From positions 23,291 to 87,290 of the forward strand of contig VGXE01000004.1 in the NCBI GenBank assembly GCA_016873455.1: a stretch of 64,000 nucleotides of DNA, in the 5' to 3' direction. The translations under genes were made by a program, and so were the position numbers. A model generated the notes under the pieces. The model had not been told where the DNA came from, ran no database searches, and saw only the letters and a list, made by a program, of their open reading frames with translations. The DNA is from Nitrospira sp. (lineage in GTDB: Bacteria > Nitrospirota > Nitrospiria > Nitrospirales > Nitrospiraceae). Below are positions 9,598 to 18,703 of the stretch, in pieces (position 1 is the first letter of the stretch; every line of letters starts with the position of its first letter).

Positions 9598-10296
9598 TTG
9601 CGGCGTAACGGACCGCGATATCACTATCTGACTTATTGCTTGTCGGTGATCCTGACCGTGTTTGGTCTCCACACGGCCGGCGCCAATGAGTTGTCCGACT
9701 CGGCAGATACCAGGTCACGCATTGTGGCCTTTGGCGACAGCCTCACAGCAGGGCTCGGTGTCAACAGGGACGACGCCTACCCAGCCCAACTACAGCGCCG
9801 GCTGGATGAGCTCGACTATCGCTATCGAGTGATCAATGCGGGCGTCAGCGGCGAAACGACCGCCGGTGGCCTCCGCCGTACCCCCTGGGTACTCGGCAGC
9901 AAACCCGATGTGGTCATTCTTGAGCTGGGCGGGAATGACGGGCTCAGGGGGCTCAGCCTCGAACAAACGACGCACAACCTCAGCCGGATCATTGAGCAAT
10001 TGCGACAGGCCAACACCACGGTCATCCTGGCCGGGATGAAACTGCCGCCGAATTATGGACAAGACTACATCAGAGGTTTCGAAGCCATCTATCCCAACCT
10101 CGCCAAGCACTACAACCTGGCCCTCATCCCGTTTTTCCTCGAGGGGGTCGCTGCGTTACCAGCGCTAAACCAGGCCGACGGTATTCACCCAACAAAGGAA
10201 GGCTATCGGATAGTCGTTGAACAGGTGCTCAACGTGCTTGGTCCGGTGCTTCGAGCCAGAGCCAGGAAATCTCAGGCTACTCATGGAGGCAGTTAA
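9598..10296 (+). CDS. SGNH arylesterase/lysophospholipase, TesA-like
   Basis: A 232-residue secreted SGNH hydrolase. After a signal peptide (residues about 1-29, ending near TAGANE) come block I FGDSLTAGLG with the nucleophilic Ser, block III GGNDGLRG and block V DGIHPTKEGY with the Asp/His pair. Such periplasmic enzymes cleave thioesters, aryl esters or lysophospholipids. The start is taken as TTG at 9598, because it gives a complete signal peptide (MRRNGPRYHYLTYCL); the Shine-Dalgarno AGGA is close to it, so this start is uncertain. The pairing with a YbbA/YbbP exporter is conserved across many bacteria, which suggests a shared role in envelope lipid handling (inference). Confidence 0.9.
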   Translation: MRRNGPRYHYLTYCLSVILTVFGLHTAGANELSDSADTRSRIVAFGDSLTAGLGVNRDDAYPAQLQRRLDELDYRYRVINAGVSGETTAGGLRRTPWVLGSKPDVVILELGGNDGLRGLSLEQTTHNLSRIIEQLRQANTTVILAGMKLPPNYGQDYIRGFEAIYPNLAKHYNLALIPFFLEGVAALPALNQADGIHPTKEGYRIVVEQVLNVLGPVLRARARKSQATHGGS

Positions 10297-10367
10297 CGGT
10301 CTCGCTCCCGGCCAGCCTATGGGAGGAATCCGAGATCTCCGAGGCGGGGGAAAAAAATCTTGGCCTG

Positions 10368-10559
10368 TTACGATTTTTTGAAGAAGGTGTCGTACACACC
10401 GTAGCCGAGAATCCCGGCGATCAGCACATAGTACAGGGCAGTAATTCCGCTGTAATCCGGAGGTCCTCCTTCGGCAGGAGCATTGGCCAATGCCGGCACG
10501 ACCCCGGCGAGTAACGCGATTCCTGTCAGCACACCCGTCCGACCACTGAGTTTCTTCAT
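10368..10559 (-). CDS. Small single-span membrane protein, unknown function
   Basis: A 63-residue protein: a cleavable-looking N-terminal hydrophobic segment (TGVLTGIALLAGVVPALANA), a short Gly/Pro-rich linker, then a second hydrophobic segment (YYVLIAGILGYGVYDTFF) ending in Lys-Lys-Ser. After signal cleavage only one helix would remain, with a cytosolic basic tail. The start at 10559 is set by a strong Shine-Dalgarno (GAGGAGG) just upstream; the frame extends seven codons further without one. A good promoter lies at 10601-10630. I do not recognise the family. The size and topology resemble small subunits of membrane complexes, but nothing adjacent identifies a partner. Confidence 0.7.
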   Translation of the reverse strand: MKKLSGRTGVLTGIALLAGVVPALANAPAEGGPPDYSGITALYYVLIAGILGYGVYDTFFKKS

Positions 10560-10600
10560 AACCCTTCCTCCTCGAAGCAAGGTACGAAAACGAGGGTGGT

Positions 10601-10630
10601 ATTGTACTGAAATTGATGGGCTTGGCGCAA
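10601..10630 (-). promoter_or_regulatory. Candidate sigma-70 promoter for the 63-residue membrane protein
   Basis: On the minus strand TTGCGC (10625-10630) and TACAAT (10601-10606) are separated by 18 bp and point to the gene starting at 10559, giving a leader of about 35 nt that includes its Shine-Dalgarno sequence. Confidence 0.5.
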
Positions 10631-10660
10631 GAGGCTGCTGCCGCGTAGAGCGACTCTGCG

Positions 10661-11527
10661 CTATTTGGACGGAAATTTTTTGGTGAGGCTGTTGAGCGCG
10701 TCAGTAACTTCCTTAAAGGACCCTGCCATCTTGTCGAGTTGGGTGCCCTTCTTGAGAAGCTCGCTCGCCACGGCCCGGAGCTGTCCGTCGAACTTGATGA
10801 CTTCACCGGCGAGTCCGGCGGCATTGGTCAGCAGACCCGTATAGGCGGTGATTTCCCGCTGCTGCTCTTGCGCCATCTGTTGAGCCGCCTTGGTTTCTTG
10901 AATAGAGGCCTGGAGCTGTTGGGTGAGGCGCGCCGTATAGGCTTCGCGATCCTTCATCTCCGACTCCAGCGTGGCGTGGGCTTCTTCGCTTTGACGGAGC
11001 CGATCTTCCATGCCCTTGATCGCTTGAATCCATGTTGACACGTCCCCGGGACCCAAGGATGGAGACTCGGGAATCTCTGTTCCCTTGTCGATGGCGCTCA
11101 TCGCCGGCCCCAACCATTCCACGAAGAGCATCACCTCACTGAGCTTCACATCGGGAGAAGCCGATGGGGAGGCCGCGTGCTTTCCATTAGCCGAGGAGTC
11201 TGCCGGCGATGACTGGGCCGCTTTGGCCGCCTGGGCCTTCTTAGCCTGCTGAGGTTGGACCCATCGGTGGTATTCCAGCAAGACCGCGATCGAGTGACGG
11301 CACATCGGATCTTCCGATAACGTGCACGAACATTTGGAAATAAGATGGCCCTCTTTCAAACGGACAGTCTGTTCATAAAGGCCGGAATTGCCGATAACGG
11401 CCGACGTGATTTGCGAATCATCGGCTTCCACGATGCGAGCACGGTTTTCCGCCACATACTGGCGGCCGATCCTGAAGGCGTTGGTTTCGACCACCGATTG
11501 AATCATCTGTGGATCTAACAGCCCCAA
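10661..11527 (-). CDS. SWIM zinc-finger protein with C-terminal coiled coil
   Basis: 288 residues. The N-terminal part carries a SWIM-type zinc finger, CxCx(n)CxH, with C66, C68, C76 and H78, a fold that binds DNA or proteins. An Ala/Lys/Ser-rich linker (about 95-120) follows. From about 160 to 285 the sequence is heptad-like and rich in Glu, Gln, Lys and Ala, so a long coiled coil is likely. The product therefore looks like a zinc-anchored scaffold or DNA-associated protein rather than an enzyme. It lies alone between the small membrane protein and the ChaN-like gene, on the same strand as both. Function unknown. Confidence 0.75.
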   Translation of the reverse strand: MGLLDPQMIQSVVETNAFRIGRQYVAENRARIVEADDSQITSAVIGNSGLYEQTVRLKEGHLISKCSCTLSEDPMCRHSIAVLLEYHRWVQPQQAKKAQAAKAAQSSPADSSANGKHAASPSASPDVKLSEVMLFVEWLGPAMSAIDKGTEIPESPSLGPGDVSTWIQAIKGMEDRLRQSEEAHATLESEMKDREAYTARLTQQLQASIQETKAAQQMAQEQQREITAYTGLLTNAAGLAGEVIKFDGQLRAVASELLKKGTQLDKMAGSFKEVTDALNSLTKKFPSK

Positions 11528-11700
11528 CCGTTCAGCTCAGCGCTGCAGGCAATTTTGTTTTTCATCATCACGGGCTCCAGCTTGATAAGCGGTTCCTCAA
11601 GTGTGCCCCTCCGCTTCGCGACAGTCAAGTCCGGATCTGCATCATACCCCTTATACGGACGGGGGGAAAACCACCCACAATGACTACGTGACGAACGGGC

Positions 11701-12735
11701 TTATCGGCAGCGTTTTGGTGGGCCCTTCTGACTCATCGGAGTCAGCCAGATATAGTCCGCGATCTTCTCCCGTACCAATTCACGGATGTCCTCGATTCGG
11801 CTCTTGTCGAACGAAGTCATATAGATCGTCGTCTGCTTCACTTGGCCGGACACCCGTCTAGCGACCCGCATCGGCACGGGGAGACCGTACTGGATATGGC
11901 CCGCACCCGTATAGCTCACAATGACGCCGCGGGAGCTACTGGTCTGCCGGTGTAAGGCGTCCAACCCGGCCGTCAGGGTTTTGGCCATCCCTTCGTCTCG
12001 GACCATCGAGGCTTCGTACATGGTCCTGAACTGGTCTTCGGTTCCTCCTCCATGGCATTGCTGAAGCTGGTCAATGATACGCGCACGATAGGCGGGATCG
12101 TCGACAATCTCCTCTTGATCCAGCCCCCAGTGCGTCCATTCCTGCTCGTGACGGACCTGGTCCAGTCCGGCCTTGACGACCCGGCGGATGAAAGGCCTCG
12201 GAGGATTCATGGCCAGGATGGACAGATGTCGGTCGCGGGCAAACGCCACGAGGGGCTCATAGTCTTCAAACGCACCGCCCCAGTTCTGTGACCATTTGAC
12301 CTGTTCAAGGAATTGGTTTCGCCCCAGCCGATCCTTCAAGACATACTCATCCAGGGCCGGCTGGCCGTCCCATCCGAACATCTCGATCCCAATTGTAGGC
12401 TGAAGATCGTGGGCCACCAGCCAGTTCAGGACTTTCAGGGCAGCTTCGATATGATATCGATTGTGGTGTTCTTCCCCCAAGTAGACCACGTCATACGTCG
12501 CCAGCTCGTTCAGCCATTCAGACGATGAGAGCACCCGGCCTGTGTGCGTGTCCACCACCTGCCATGGCTGCCATCCACTTTCTCCGCTGGCGTTGATCGA
12601 TTGCGGATGATCCCACGCACAGCCGAAACTCAGCGTAAACAGCCAGGCAAGGAGTCCCAGCTGGATTGCAAGCCGGACGCTTGAGTTGCGTCGCCGAACG
12701 ATCGTCCAGAGCAGGCTTCCCGTAGACATAGTCAA
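11701..12735 (-). CDS. ChaN-family (haem-binding uptake) protein
   Basis: 344 residues. A membrane-targeting segment at about 20-38 ends in FGC, a poor match to a lipobox, so it may be a lipoprotein or simply exported. The rest matches the ChaN/DUF399 family: VVYLGEEHHNRYHIEAALKVL near residue 90, GIEMFGWDGQPALDEY after it, and a C-terminal GAGHIQYGLPVPMRV. ChaN proteins bind haem or iron and are linked to iron uptake in some bacteria. No other iron-uptake gene is adjacent, so that role is inference. Start at 12735; an ATG two codons later is equally possible. Confidence 0.8.
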   Translation of the reverse strand: MTMSTGSLLWTIVRRRNSSVRLAIQLGLLAWLFTLSFGCAWDHPQSINASGESGWQPWQVVDTHTGRVLSSSEWLNELATYDVVYLGEEHHNRYHIEAALKVLNWLVAHDLQPTIGIEMFGWDGQPALDEYVLKDRLGRNQFLEQVKWSQNWGGAFEDYEPLVAFARDRHLSILAMNPPRPFIRRVVKAGLDQVRHEQEWTHWGLDQEEIVDDPAYRARIIDQLQQCHGGGTEDQFRTMYEASMVRDEGMAKTLTAGLDALHRQTSSSRGVIVSYTGAGHIQYGLPVPMRVARRVSGQVKQTTIYMTSFDKSRIEDIRELVREKIADYIWLTPMSQKGPPKRCR

Positions 12736-12851
12736 CTCCTATCACACCGCTGAGAGACGGACAAGCTGCCTTGACGACGACGTTGACAGACCACTATTCT
12801 CCAACGATATTGAACGTGCCGTGGATTTGCCGCCAACCGCCGGATGGTCCG

Positions 12852-14165
12852 ATGAGTGCCGATCCCTCCTCTCCCGCCGAATTCCGCCGTCGCGTCAGCC
12901 AGCGTGCGCGACAATCCTCCACGCAGTGGGAAGCCTCACGACTCCTGATCGAACGGGAGGAGTTTCCCGCCACCGTCACCCGGCTCCTCCATCGACTTCG
13001 GGAACAAGACCTTCCGACTGCGATCAAAGAACCGCTACTCAAGATCGTCGATCAGCCACAGGCACAACGGGTTCAGGACTTGGATGGTGAAGGGCTCAAG
13101 GCACTGACTGGGTATCCGCCAGCCAAGGCCCTGCGCGCCCTTTGTATCTTCTTTGATCTCGTTGCCACACCCGGCTCACAGTGGGCTATTCCTACTATCG
13201 CAAGTGAGGAAGTCGAACGCCTGATCCGCCGCACGACCAATCCATTCGATCTTCTGCATCTCGTCGAACCGGCATCCCTGTTGGACCTCGGTGCCGGCGA
13301 TCTCTCTTTCGCCGGCGAGCTGGTTGAGCACTATGGTCCCGAACTCCGTCGGCAGCGCAAACAGCTGCTCCTGCATTGCATAGACCGGCTTGATCCCGGT
13401 TCAAAGCTCGGCTCCCCCCTCCATCCCAGCCCGGACAGACTGAAGAAGCTCCAGGAAAGCGAGAACGTCTCCTTTGCGTTCTATAGCAATCACGACATGT
13501 TCGACCTCCATCCACTAGATGAGCGTGGGATGCTGGCGAAGCGATACACGATTGCCACGTGCTGGGCACCGGCCACACCGACCTTTGCCTACGATCCGGC
13601 AAGACTTTCACAGCCAATCATTGATGAGGAGCTGCGCCGGACCATGGGCACGTCCAGACAGACCCGGTACCATGGTGAGCGGGCGCTCGAAGTGTTGCAC
13701 GGAAACCGTGCCCTCCTCTTTCCACCCTGGAAGTTCGAGATCGTCGGCCCGCGAGCCCTTCTCAATCTTCTCGCGACGCGAGGCCTGCTGTGCGTCCTCG
13801 GAGCGGTCGATAACCAGGTATTTTGGGAACTCTTGGCTCAATTGCTTGAGGACCCACGCTACCGACCGCGAGACCGCTCCTTCACCGTCGGCAATCTTCC
13901 AGAGATCTTCGGCGACATCTATCTCGCGCTGAATCGTCTCCCGATCGGCGCTTCCATCAACCTTGCTGAACTGGGCACTCTCCGACACCCGGCTCCCGAG
14001 ACAGAAGTTGCTGCCTCGCCGGACCTTACAGTCAGGACATTCCGGTACGTTCGGATCAGCCGAGGAGCAACCTTCCCAGATATGCCTGCCAGCCACACAG
14101 CAAGGCAGTTTCCCGCCATGGTGGAAGAGGTCGCTCCATGGTTCCTGACCCTGATCCCAGCCTAA
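12852..14165 (+). CDS. Methyltransferase-like protein of unknown function
   Basis: 437 residues. Residues 143-155 read LLDLGAGDLSFAG, which fits motif I of class I SAM-dependent methyltransferases, and an acidic/aromatic stretch follows at a distance where motifs II and III would lie. The N-terminal 140 residues are helical and charged, and the C-terminal part (about 290-437) shows no motif I know. The frame is open upstream, but the ATG at 12852 starts just before the conserved-looking charged region (MSADPSSPAEFRRR). It is divergent from the ChaN-like gene and separated by 111 bp from moxR. Nothing in the context tells the substrate. Confidence 0.6.
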   Translation: MSADPSSPAEFRRRVSQRARQSSTQWEASRLLIEREEFPATVTRLLHRLREQDLPTAIKEPLLKIVDQPQAQRVQDLDGEGLKALTGYPPAKALRALCIFFDLVATPGSQWAIPTIASEEVERLIRRTTNPFDLLHLVEPASLLDLGAGDLSFAGELVEHYGPELRRQRKQLLLHCIDRLDPGSKLGSPLHPSPDRLKKLQESENVSFAFYSNHDMFDLHPLDERGMLAKRYTIATCWAPATPTFAYDPARLSQPIIDEELRRTMGTSRQTRYHGERALEVLHGNRALLFPPWKFEIVGPRALLNLLATRGLLCVLGAVDNQVFWELLAQLLEDPRYRPRDRSFTVGNLPEIFGDIYLALNRLPIGASINLAELGTLRHPAPETEVAASPDLTVRTFRYVRISRGATFPDMPASHTARQFPAMVEEVAPWFLTLIPA

Positions 14166-14276
14166 GACCTGTTTGATGGCGCAAAAGGCCATTAAAATTG
14201 ACCACCCTCTGACCCTTTGTTAGACTTCGACGGTGCTTTACCGGCAAACGCAATCCCCTGGCCATTTACAACGTCT

Positions 14277-15221
14277 ATGATGAATTCCGCACAATCGATT
14301 CGAGCAATTCAAGAGAACATTTCGCGTGTGATCAAGGGAAAGCCGGAGGTCATCGAACTGACCGTCGTGGCGCTACTGGCCCGCGGCCATCTTCTCCTTG
14401 AAGACGTCCCGGGAGTAGGAAAAACCACGCTGGCTCATAGTCTTGCGCGATCGTTGGACTGCTCCTTCAAACGCATCCAGTTTACGAGCGATCTGCTGCC
14501 ATCCGACATCGTCGGCGTGTCGATCTTCAATCGTCAAAAGCAAGCGTTCGAGTTCATGCCCGGCCCCATCTTCGCCAATATCGTGCTGGCCGACGAGATC
14601 AATCGGACGACCCCCAAGACCCAAAGCAGCCTCTTGGAGGCCATGAGCGAAGCGCAGATTTCCGTGGATAATCAAACCTACCCACTGAGTCAGCCGTTCA
14701 TGGTGATCGCCACTCAGAATCCGGCGGAATACCACGGCACGTTTCCGCTTCCCGAATCGCAATTGGATCGATTTCTCATGCGGCTGCGCATCGGCTACCC
14801 GTCGCCTGATGAGGAAAAAAAGGTGCTCGATCGACCCCAGTCGCTGCATCCGGCCGAGGACCTTCAACCGGTGCTTGCCGCGCAAGATATGCTGGATCTG
14901 CAAGCGCAAGCCGATAACGTCTTCATGGACGAGAGCCTGACGGAATATCTCTTGTCCATTGTACAGGCCACGAGACAGTCCGAACTCTTATCGTTAGGGG
15001 TGAGCACGCGCGGCGCCTTGGCCTTGAGTCGGGCGGTCAAGGCCCTGGCGCTGGTGCGCGGCCGAAACTATTGCCTGCCTGACGACATCAAGGAACTTGC
15101 CCCGACGGTGCTCTCTCACCGCATCATGATGGCCCGCACACAAGGCCTCCGCCAGCGAAGCTTCGAGCAAGCCGAGCGGATTATCCAAGACTTGGTGGAA
15201 TCAGTCCCTGTTCCCGTGTAG
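14277..15221 (+). CDS. MoxR-family AAA+ ATPase
   Basis: 314 residues. Walker A is EDVPGVGKT (42-50), Walker B VLADEINR with the family extension TPKTQSSLLEAM, followed by the sensor region VIATQNPAEYHGTFPLPESQ, all diagnostic of MoxR ATPases. These act as chaperones that assemble or activate protein complexes, usually with VWA or DUF58 partners. The next two genes encode a DUF58 protein and a TgpA-type transglutaminase, the standard trio. The start is the first ATG of the pair at 14277/14280, which gives the usual NSAQSIRAIQENISRVIKG N-terminus; no clear Shine-Dalgarno is seen. Confidence 0.93.
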   Translation: MMNSAQSIRAIQENISRVIKGKPEVIELTVVALLARGHLLLEDVPGVGKTTLAHSLARSLDCSFKRIQFTSDLLPSDIVGVSIFNRQKQAFEFMPGPIFANIVLADEINRTTPKTQSSLLEAMSEAQISVDNQTYPLSQPFMVIATQNPAEYHGTFPLPESQLDRFLMRLRIGYPSPDEEKKVLDRPQSLHPAEDLQPVLAAQDMLDLQAQADNVFMDESLTEYLLSIVQATRQSELLSLGVSTRGALALSRAVKALALVRGRNYCLPDDIKELAPTVLSHRIMMARTQGLRQRSFEQAERIIQDLVESVPVPV

Positions 15222-15260
15222 CCGCTCCTCATAACAGGCGGAAGGCCGAGTGAGTGACAC

Positions 15261-16382
15261 ATGCTGTCCAGGATTCGCATGATCGTTCGGCGTTTCACCT
15301 CTCACCGCTCAACCCGTCTGACATCCGAAGGTCTTCAGTTCTTGTTTTTCACCATGGCCGTGGGGATCGCCGCGATCAATACCGGGAACAACCTCTTCTA
15401 TCTGTTGCTGTCGATGATGTTGAGCATCATCTTGGTCTCAGGGATCGTCGCGGAATATTGTCTGAGAGGGTTGGAATTCCACCGTCACCTGCCGGACGTG
15501 CTGTTCGCCAATGAACTGGCAACGGCGACCCTCGTAGTCAAAAACCGCAAAACCCGGTTTCCCAGCATCTCGCTGAATCTGTTCGATGTGTGTGACGGAC
15601 AGGATATCGATCGAGGCCTGATCATCCGCGAATTGTCTCCCGGCGCCAGCACGCTGCTGTCGTATCCTCTTGTCGCGGCCCGCCGAGGCCAGCTTCGGCT
15701 GGACGGTGTCCGCGTAACCACGTCATTTCCGTTCGGCCTCTTTCTCAAGAAAGCCTATTTCCCCGTCCAAGGAGAGGTGGTCGTCTGCCCGGAAATCAGG
15801 CCTCTTGCGGATGAAATCCTACAAGACTTGCTGGCCGCCGGTCAGGAACACACGGCTCATCGAAAAGGCTACGGGAGCGACCTGTACAATCTGCGCCTCT
15901 ACCAAGCCGGAGACGACTCGCGAGCGATTCATTGGGTAACGACGGCTAGAACGTCAAAACTGACCATTCGAGAAACTGAAGCGGAGAGTCAACGCCGGGC
16001 TTCGATCTATCTGTCGCTGCAGGCTCCTGAGAGCCACGGGACGGAGTTCGAGGAGGCCGTCACGTATACGGCGTCTCTGGTGCATCATTTGGCAATCCGT
16101 GGCTATCATCTGCAATTGACGACGGACTCGTCTCGCTCCTCTTTTGGGCAAGGCAACGCCCATCGTTTCGACCTTCTGCGCATGTTGGCCTTCTGCGAAC
16201 AGCGCGAGCCGCATGCCGATATCAGGCCTGAAACCGAGTGGTTCACGGAGCCGCAGGACACCGAAAATAGTGGCGCACTGATTGTCGTGCGGCCGTGGCA
16301 CGGGGCGGAGGTTCCACGCTCAGCCGGTCCCGCGCTGCTGATCGACCCCGAGACTTTCCTCGGAGCGACATATGCCATGTGA
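15261..16382 (+). CDS. DUF58 membrane protein
   Basis: 373 residues. Two membrane helices near residues 28-65 (LFFTMAVGIAAINTGNNLFYLLLSMMLSIILVSGIVAEY in two parts) are followed by a periplasmic or cytosolic beta-domain, then the DUF58 core with the marker block GYGSDLYNLRLYQAGDDSRAIHW (about 207-229). Normally DUF58 proteins carry a degenerate VWA fold at this end and work with MoxR ATPases. The gene lies 39 bp after moxR and overlaps the transglutaminase gene by 11 bp, so the three should be co-expressed. Confidence 0.9.
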   Translation: MLSRIRMIVRRFTSHRSTRLTSEGLQFLFFTMAVGIAAINTGNNLFYLLLSMMLSIILVSGIVAEYCLRGLEFHRHLPDVLFANELATATLVVKNRKTRFPSISLNLFDVCDGQDIDRGLIIRELSPGASTLLSYPLVAARRGQLRLDGVRVTTSFPFGLFLKKAYFPVQGEVVVCPEIRPLADEILQDLLAAGQEHTAHRKGYGSDLYNLRLYQAGDDSRAIHWVTTARTSKLTIRETEAESQRRASIYLSLQAPESHGTEFEEAVTYTASLVHHLAIRGYHLQLTTDSSRSSFGQGNAHRFDLLRMLAFCEQREPHADIRPETEWFTEPQDTENSGALIVVRPWHGAEVPRSAGPALLIDPETFLGATYAM

Positions 16383-18555
16383 TCAGGCCCTTCGGCTTAC
16401 CTCAATCGGGTTGGCGTCCGTGTCGTTCATCGGGTTGGTCCTTGGGGCAAGCCTGCCTGGCTGGCTGATGTTTCTGACTGCGTCGGCGCTGATGGTTACC
16501 TTGCTGCGAACCGGACCCGTGAACGCGATCACCTCGGTCGTCCGGCCTGTTCCCTTGTCGGCCACCACCTGGAACATCCTTGTCCTCAGCGGTTTTCTCG
16601 GATTCTGGATCGACAGTTTGTGGATCTCAGGCGATCTCCTGGCATCCGGAATTCACTTTCTCTTGGTCCTCATGGTCATTAAGTTGTTCAATCTGCAACA
16701 CCGGCGGGATTATGTGCATCTCTATGCTATCAGTCTGGTGGCGATTTTAGCGGCTGCGTCGCGTACGTCGGACCTCTGGTATGTTCCGGTCTTTCTCGCC
16801 TATCTGCTGGCCGGGGTCTGGACCCTTTTGCTCTTTCAGTTGACCAAAGACACCGCCGTTCCATCGGCTGACCTGCCACGGAGGCTTGAGCCGTTGGAGT
16901 CGTATAGCGGTGTGACTCCCAAATTGTTCTGGATGGCCAATGGCCTTGCCGCTGCGACCTTCGGCTTGACCCTGGTCATGTTCTTTGTCATCCCCCGGGT
17001 GAACGCCGGGTTGTATCAGAAGGGGTACGGCGAGAACGTCCGCACGTCAGGGTTCTCAGATACGGTGGACTTGGGATCCATCGGACCAATCAAACGTGAT
17101 CGTAGTGTGGTCATGCGGGTCGAACTGCCGGATCGCCCGACGCATGAAGTGGGACACTTCTACGTGCGGGGCATGGCATTCGATCGCTACGACGGGCGAT
17201 CGTGGGCCAATCAACTGGCCCACCGCCGGAATCTGAGCGAAGATTCTCCTGAGATGTTTACCCTTCGCGGAAGCAAGTCGCACCAACTGCTTTCGCGCGG
17301 AGCTGCGCTCCACCAACATATCCAGTTGGAACCTCTGGATACTCCCGTACTGTTCGCGGCACCCTTTGCGGAGTCCGTCCATGGCAAGTTTCCGGCTGTC
17401 CAATCGGATATCAACGGCGCCCTGTATCTGCCGTTCCCGAGTTCAACGCGCATCGAATACACCGCCGTCTCTCGACCCAACACGATATCGCCGGACGATT
17501 CGCGACCCCAGCCGATCACCTATCCAGAGTCGTTCCTCCGGCATTTCCTGCAAATGCCCGTGCAATCGGACCGGATCGCCAAGCTGGCTCGAGACATATC
17601 CGAGTCCAAACAGACCGTGTACGAAAAAGCGGTCGCGATCCAGGAGCATCTTTCACACAATTACCAGTACAGCCTCGATGCCCCGCTCGCCGCTCAAGCC
17701 CACCCGCTTGAGGAGTTTCTCTTTGTCAGGAAAACCGGCTACTGCGAACATTATGCGACGGCCATGGTGATGATGCTGCGGTCGGTCGGTGTTCCCGCCC
17801 GCCTGGTCACGGGTTTTCTGGCAACCGAGTGGAACGAGTATGGGAACTACTATGTCGTGAGGCAACAGGATGCCCATGCGTGGGTGGAGGTACATCTGCC
17901 ACAATCCGGCTGGGTCATGATGGACCCCACACCGGCCGATGGTGACAGCCTTGCCGAGACGCTTCCGGCATGGCACAGGGTGCAAAGCTTGCTGGACAGT
18001 GCCCGACTTCGCTGGAACCGTTTCTTTGTACAATACAGTGCGGCCGACCAGCTTGCCGTTGTGCGTGATATCCAGACCGGGGGCGTGTCGGTTCGACTTT
18101 GGACGCTGGATTCCCTGGCCTCGTTCTTGAAACCACTGACGGCTGCGTTCGAGGCTGGCATGAGTCATTTGACCGGCGGCTATCTGACTCCTGTCGGAAC
18201 GCTCGTTGCACTCCTGCTGGCGGGATGCGGCGCCATGGCCTGGCTGGTCTGGGCACGGCCGTGGAAGTGGCCGCGCCGCGCCGCGGGAGCAGCTGGTGAC
18301 GAACAGGTGATCGTTCAACTCTACCGTCGTACGCTTCGCCAGCTCGAGCGAAGGGGGCTACGCAAGCCCGCCGCCATGCCCCCGCTCCAATTCATACGCA
18401 TCATCCAAGAAGAATGGAGTACCGCGAGCACAGCCGTGGCATGCATCACAGAGCTCTATTGCCGCGCACGGTTCGGCCGCGTACCTCTCACAACAGAAGA
18501 ACTTCACCATGCGCGAGAGACCTTCAAGCAATTGCGGTCATTGAGCCGTTCATAG
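16372..18555 (+). CDS. TgpA-type membrane transglutaminase
   Basis: 727 residues. Five or six N-terminal membrane helices (about 8-205, DUF3488-like), a periplasmic transglutaminase-like core with the catalytic triad C458 (in TGYCEHYATAM), H502 (DAHAWVEV) and D518 (MMDPTPAD), a further helix near residue 615-630 and a C-terminal cytosolic DUF4129-like domain. This is the TgpA architecture. The ATG at 16372 lies inside the end of the DUF58 gene, 11 bp before its stop. With MoxR and DUF58 it probably forms a cell-envelope enzyme system; the protein substrate is unknown. Confidence 0.92.
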   Translation: MPCDQALRLTSIGLASVSFIGLVLGASLPGWLMFLTASALMVTLLRTGPVNAITSVVRPVPLSATTWNILVLSGFLGFWIDSLWISGDLLASGIHFLLVLMVIKLFNLQHRRDYVHLYAISLVAILAAASRTSDLWYVPVFLAYLLAGVWTLLLFQLTKDTAVPSADLPRRLEPLESYSGVTPKLFWMANGLAAATFGLTLVMFFVIPRVNAGLYQKGYGENVRTSGFSDTVDLGSIGPIKRDRSVVMRVELPDRPTHEVGHFYVRGMAFDRYDGRSWANQLAHRRNLSEDSPEMFTLRGSKSHQLLSRGAALHQHIQLEPLDTPVLFAAPFAESVHGKFPAVQSDINGALYLPFPSSTRIEYTAVSRPNTISPDDSRPQPITYPESFLRHFLQMPVQSDRIAKLARDISESKQTVYEKAVAIQEHLSHNYQYSLDAPLAAQAHPLEEFLFVRKTGYCEHYATAMVMMLRSVGVPARLVTGFLATEWNEYGNYYVVRQQDAHAWVEVHLPQSGWVMMDPTPADGDSLAETLPAWHRVQSLLDSARLRWNRFFVQYSAADQLAVVRDIQTGGVSVRLWTLDSLASFLKPLTAAFEAGMSHLTGGYLTPVGTLVALLLAGCGAMAWLVWARPWKWPRRAAGAAGDEQVIVQLYRRTLRQLERRGLRKPAAMPPLQFIRIIQEEWSTASTAVACITELYCRARFGRVPLTTEELHHARETFKQLRSLSRS

Positions 18556-18703
18556 GCCCACCTGACTCGCGGCGTTGCTCGTCCATTCTCCATCTGTTTC
18601 CAGACCACTCCCGTTCCCGTACATGACATAGTCCTCCTGTCCGAGATCGCAGGACGCACGGCTGGCTTGACCTCATCCTCGAATCTGCGTACAAGCAGAT
18701 GCC

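Noticed and set aside
11528..11700. Possible small gene between the SWIM and ChaN-like genes
   Set aside because: Only short frames without ribosome-binding sites; nothing supportable.
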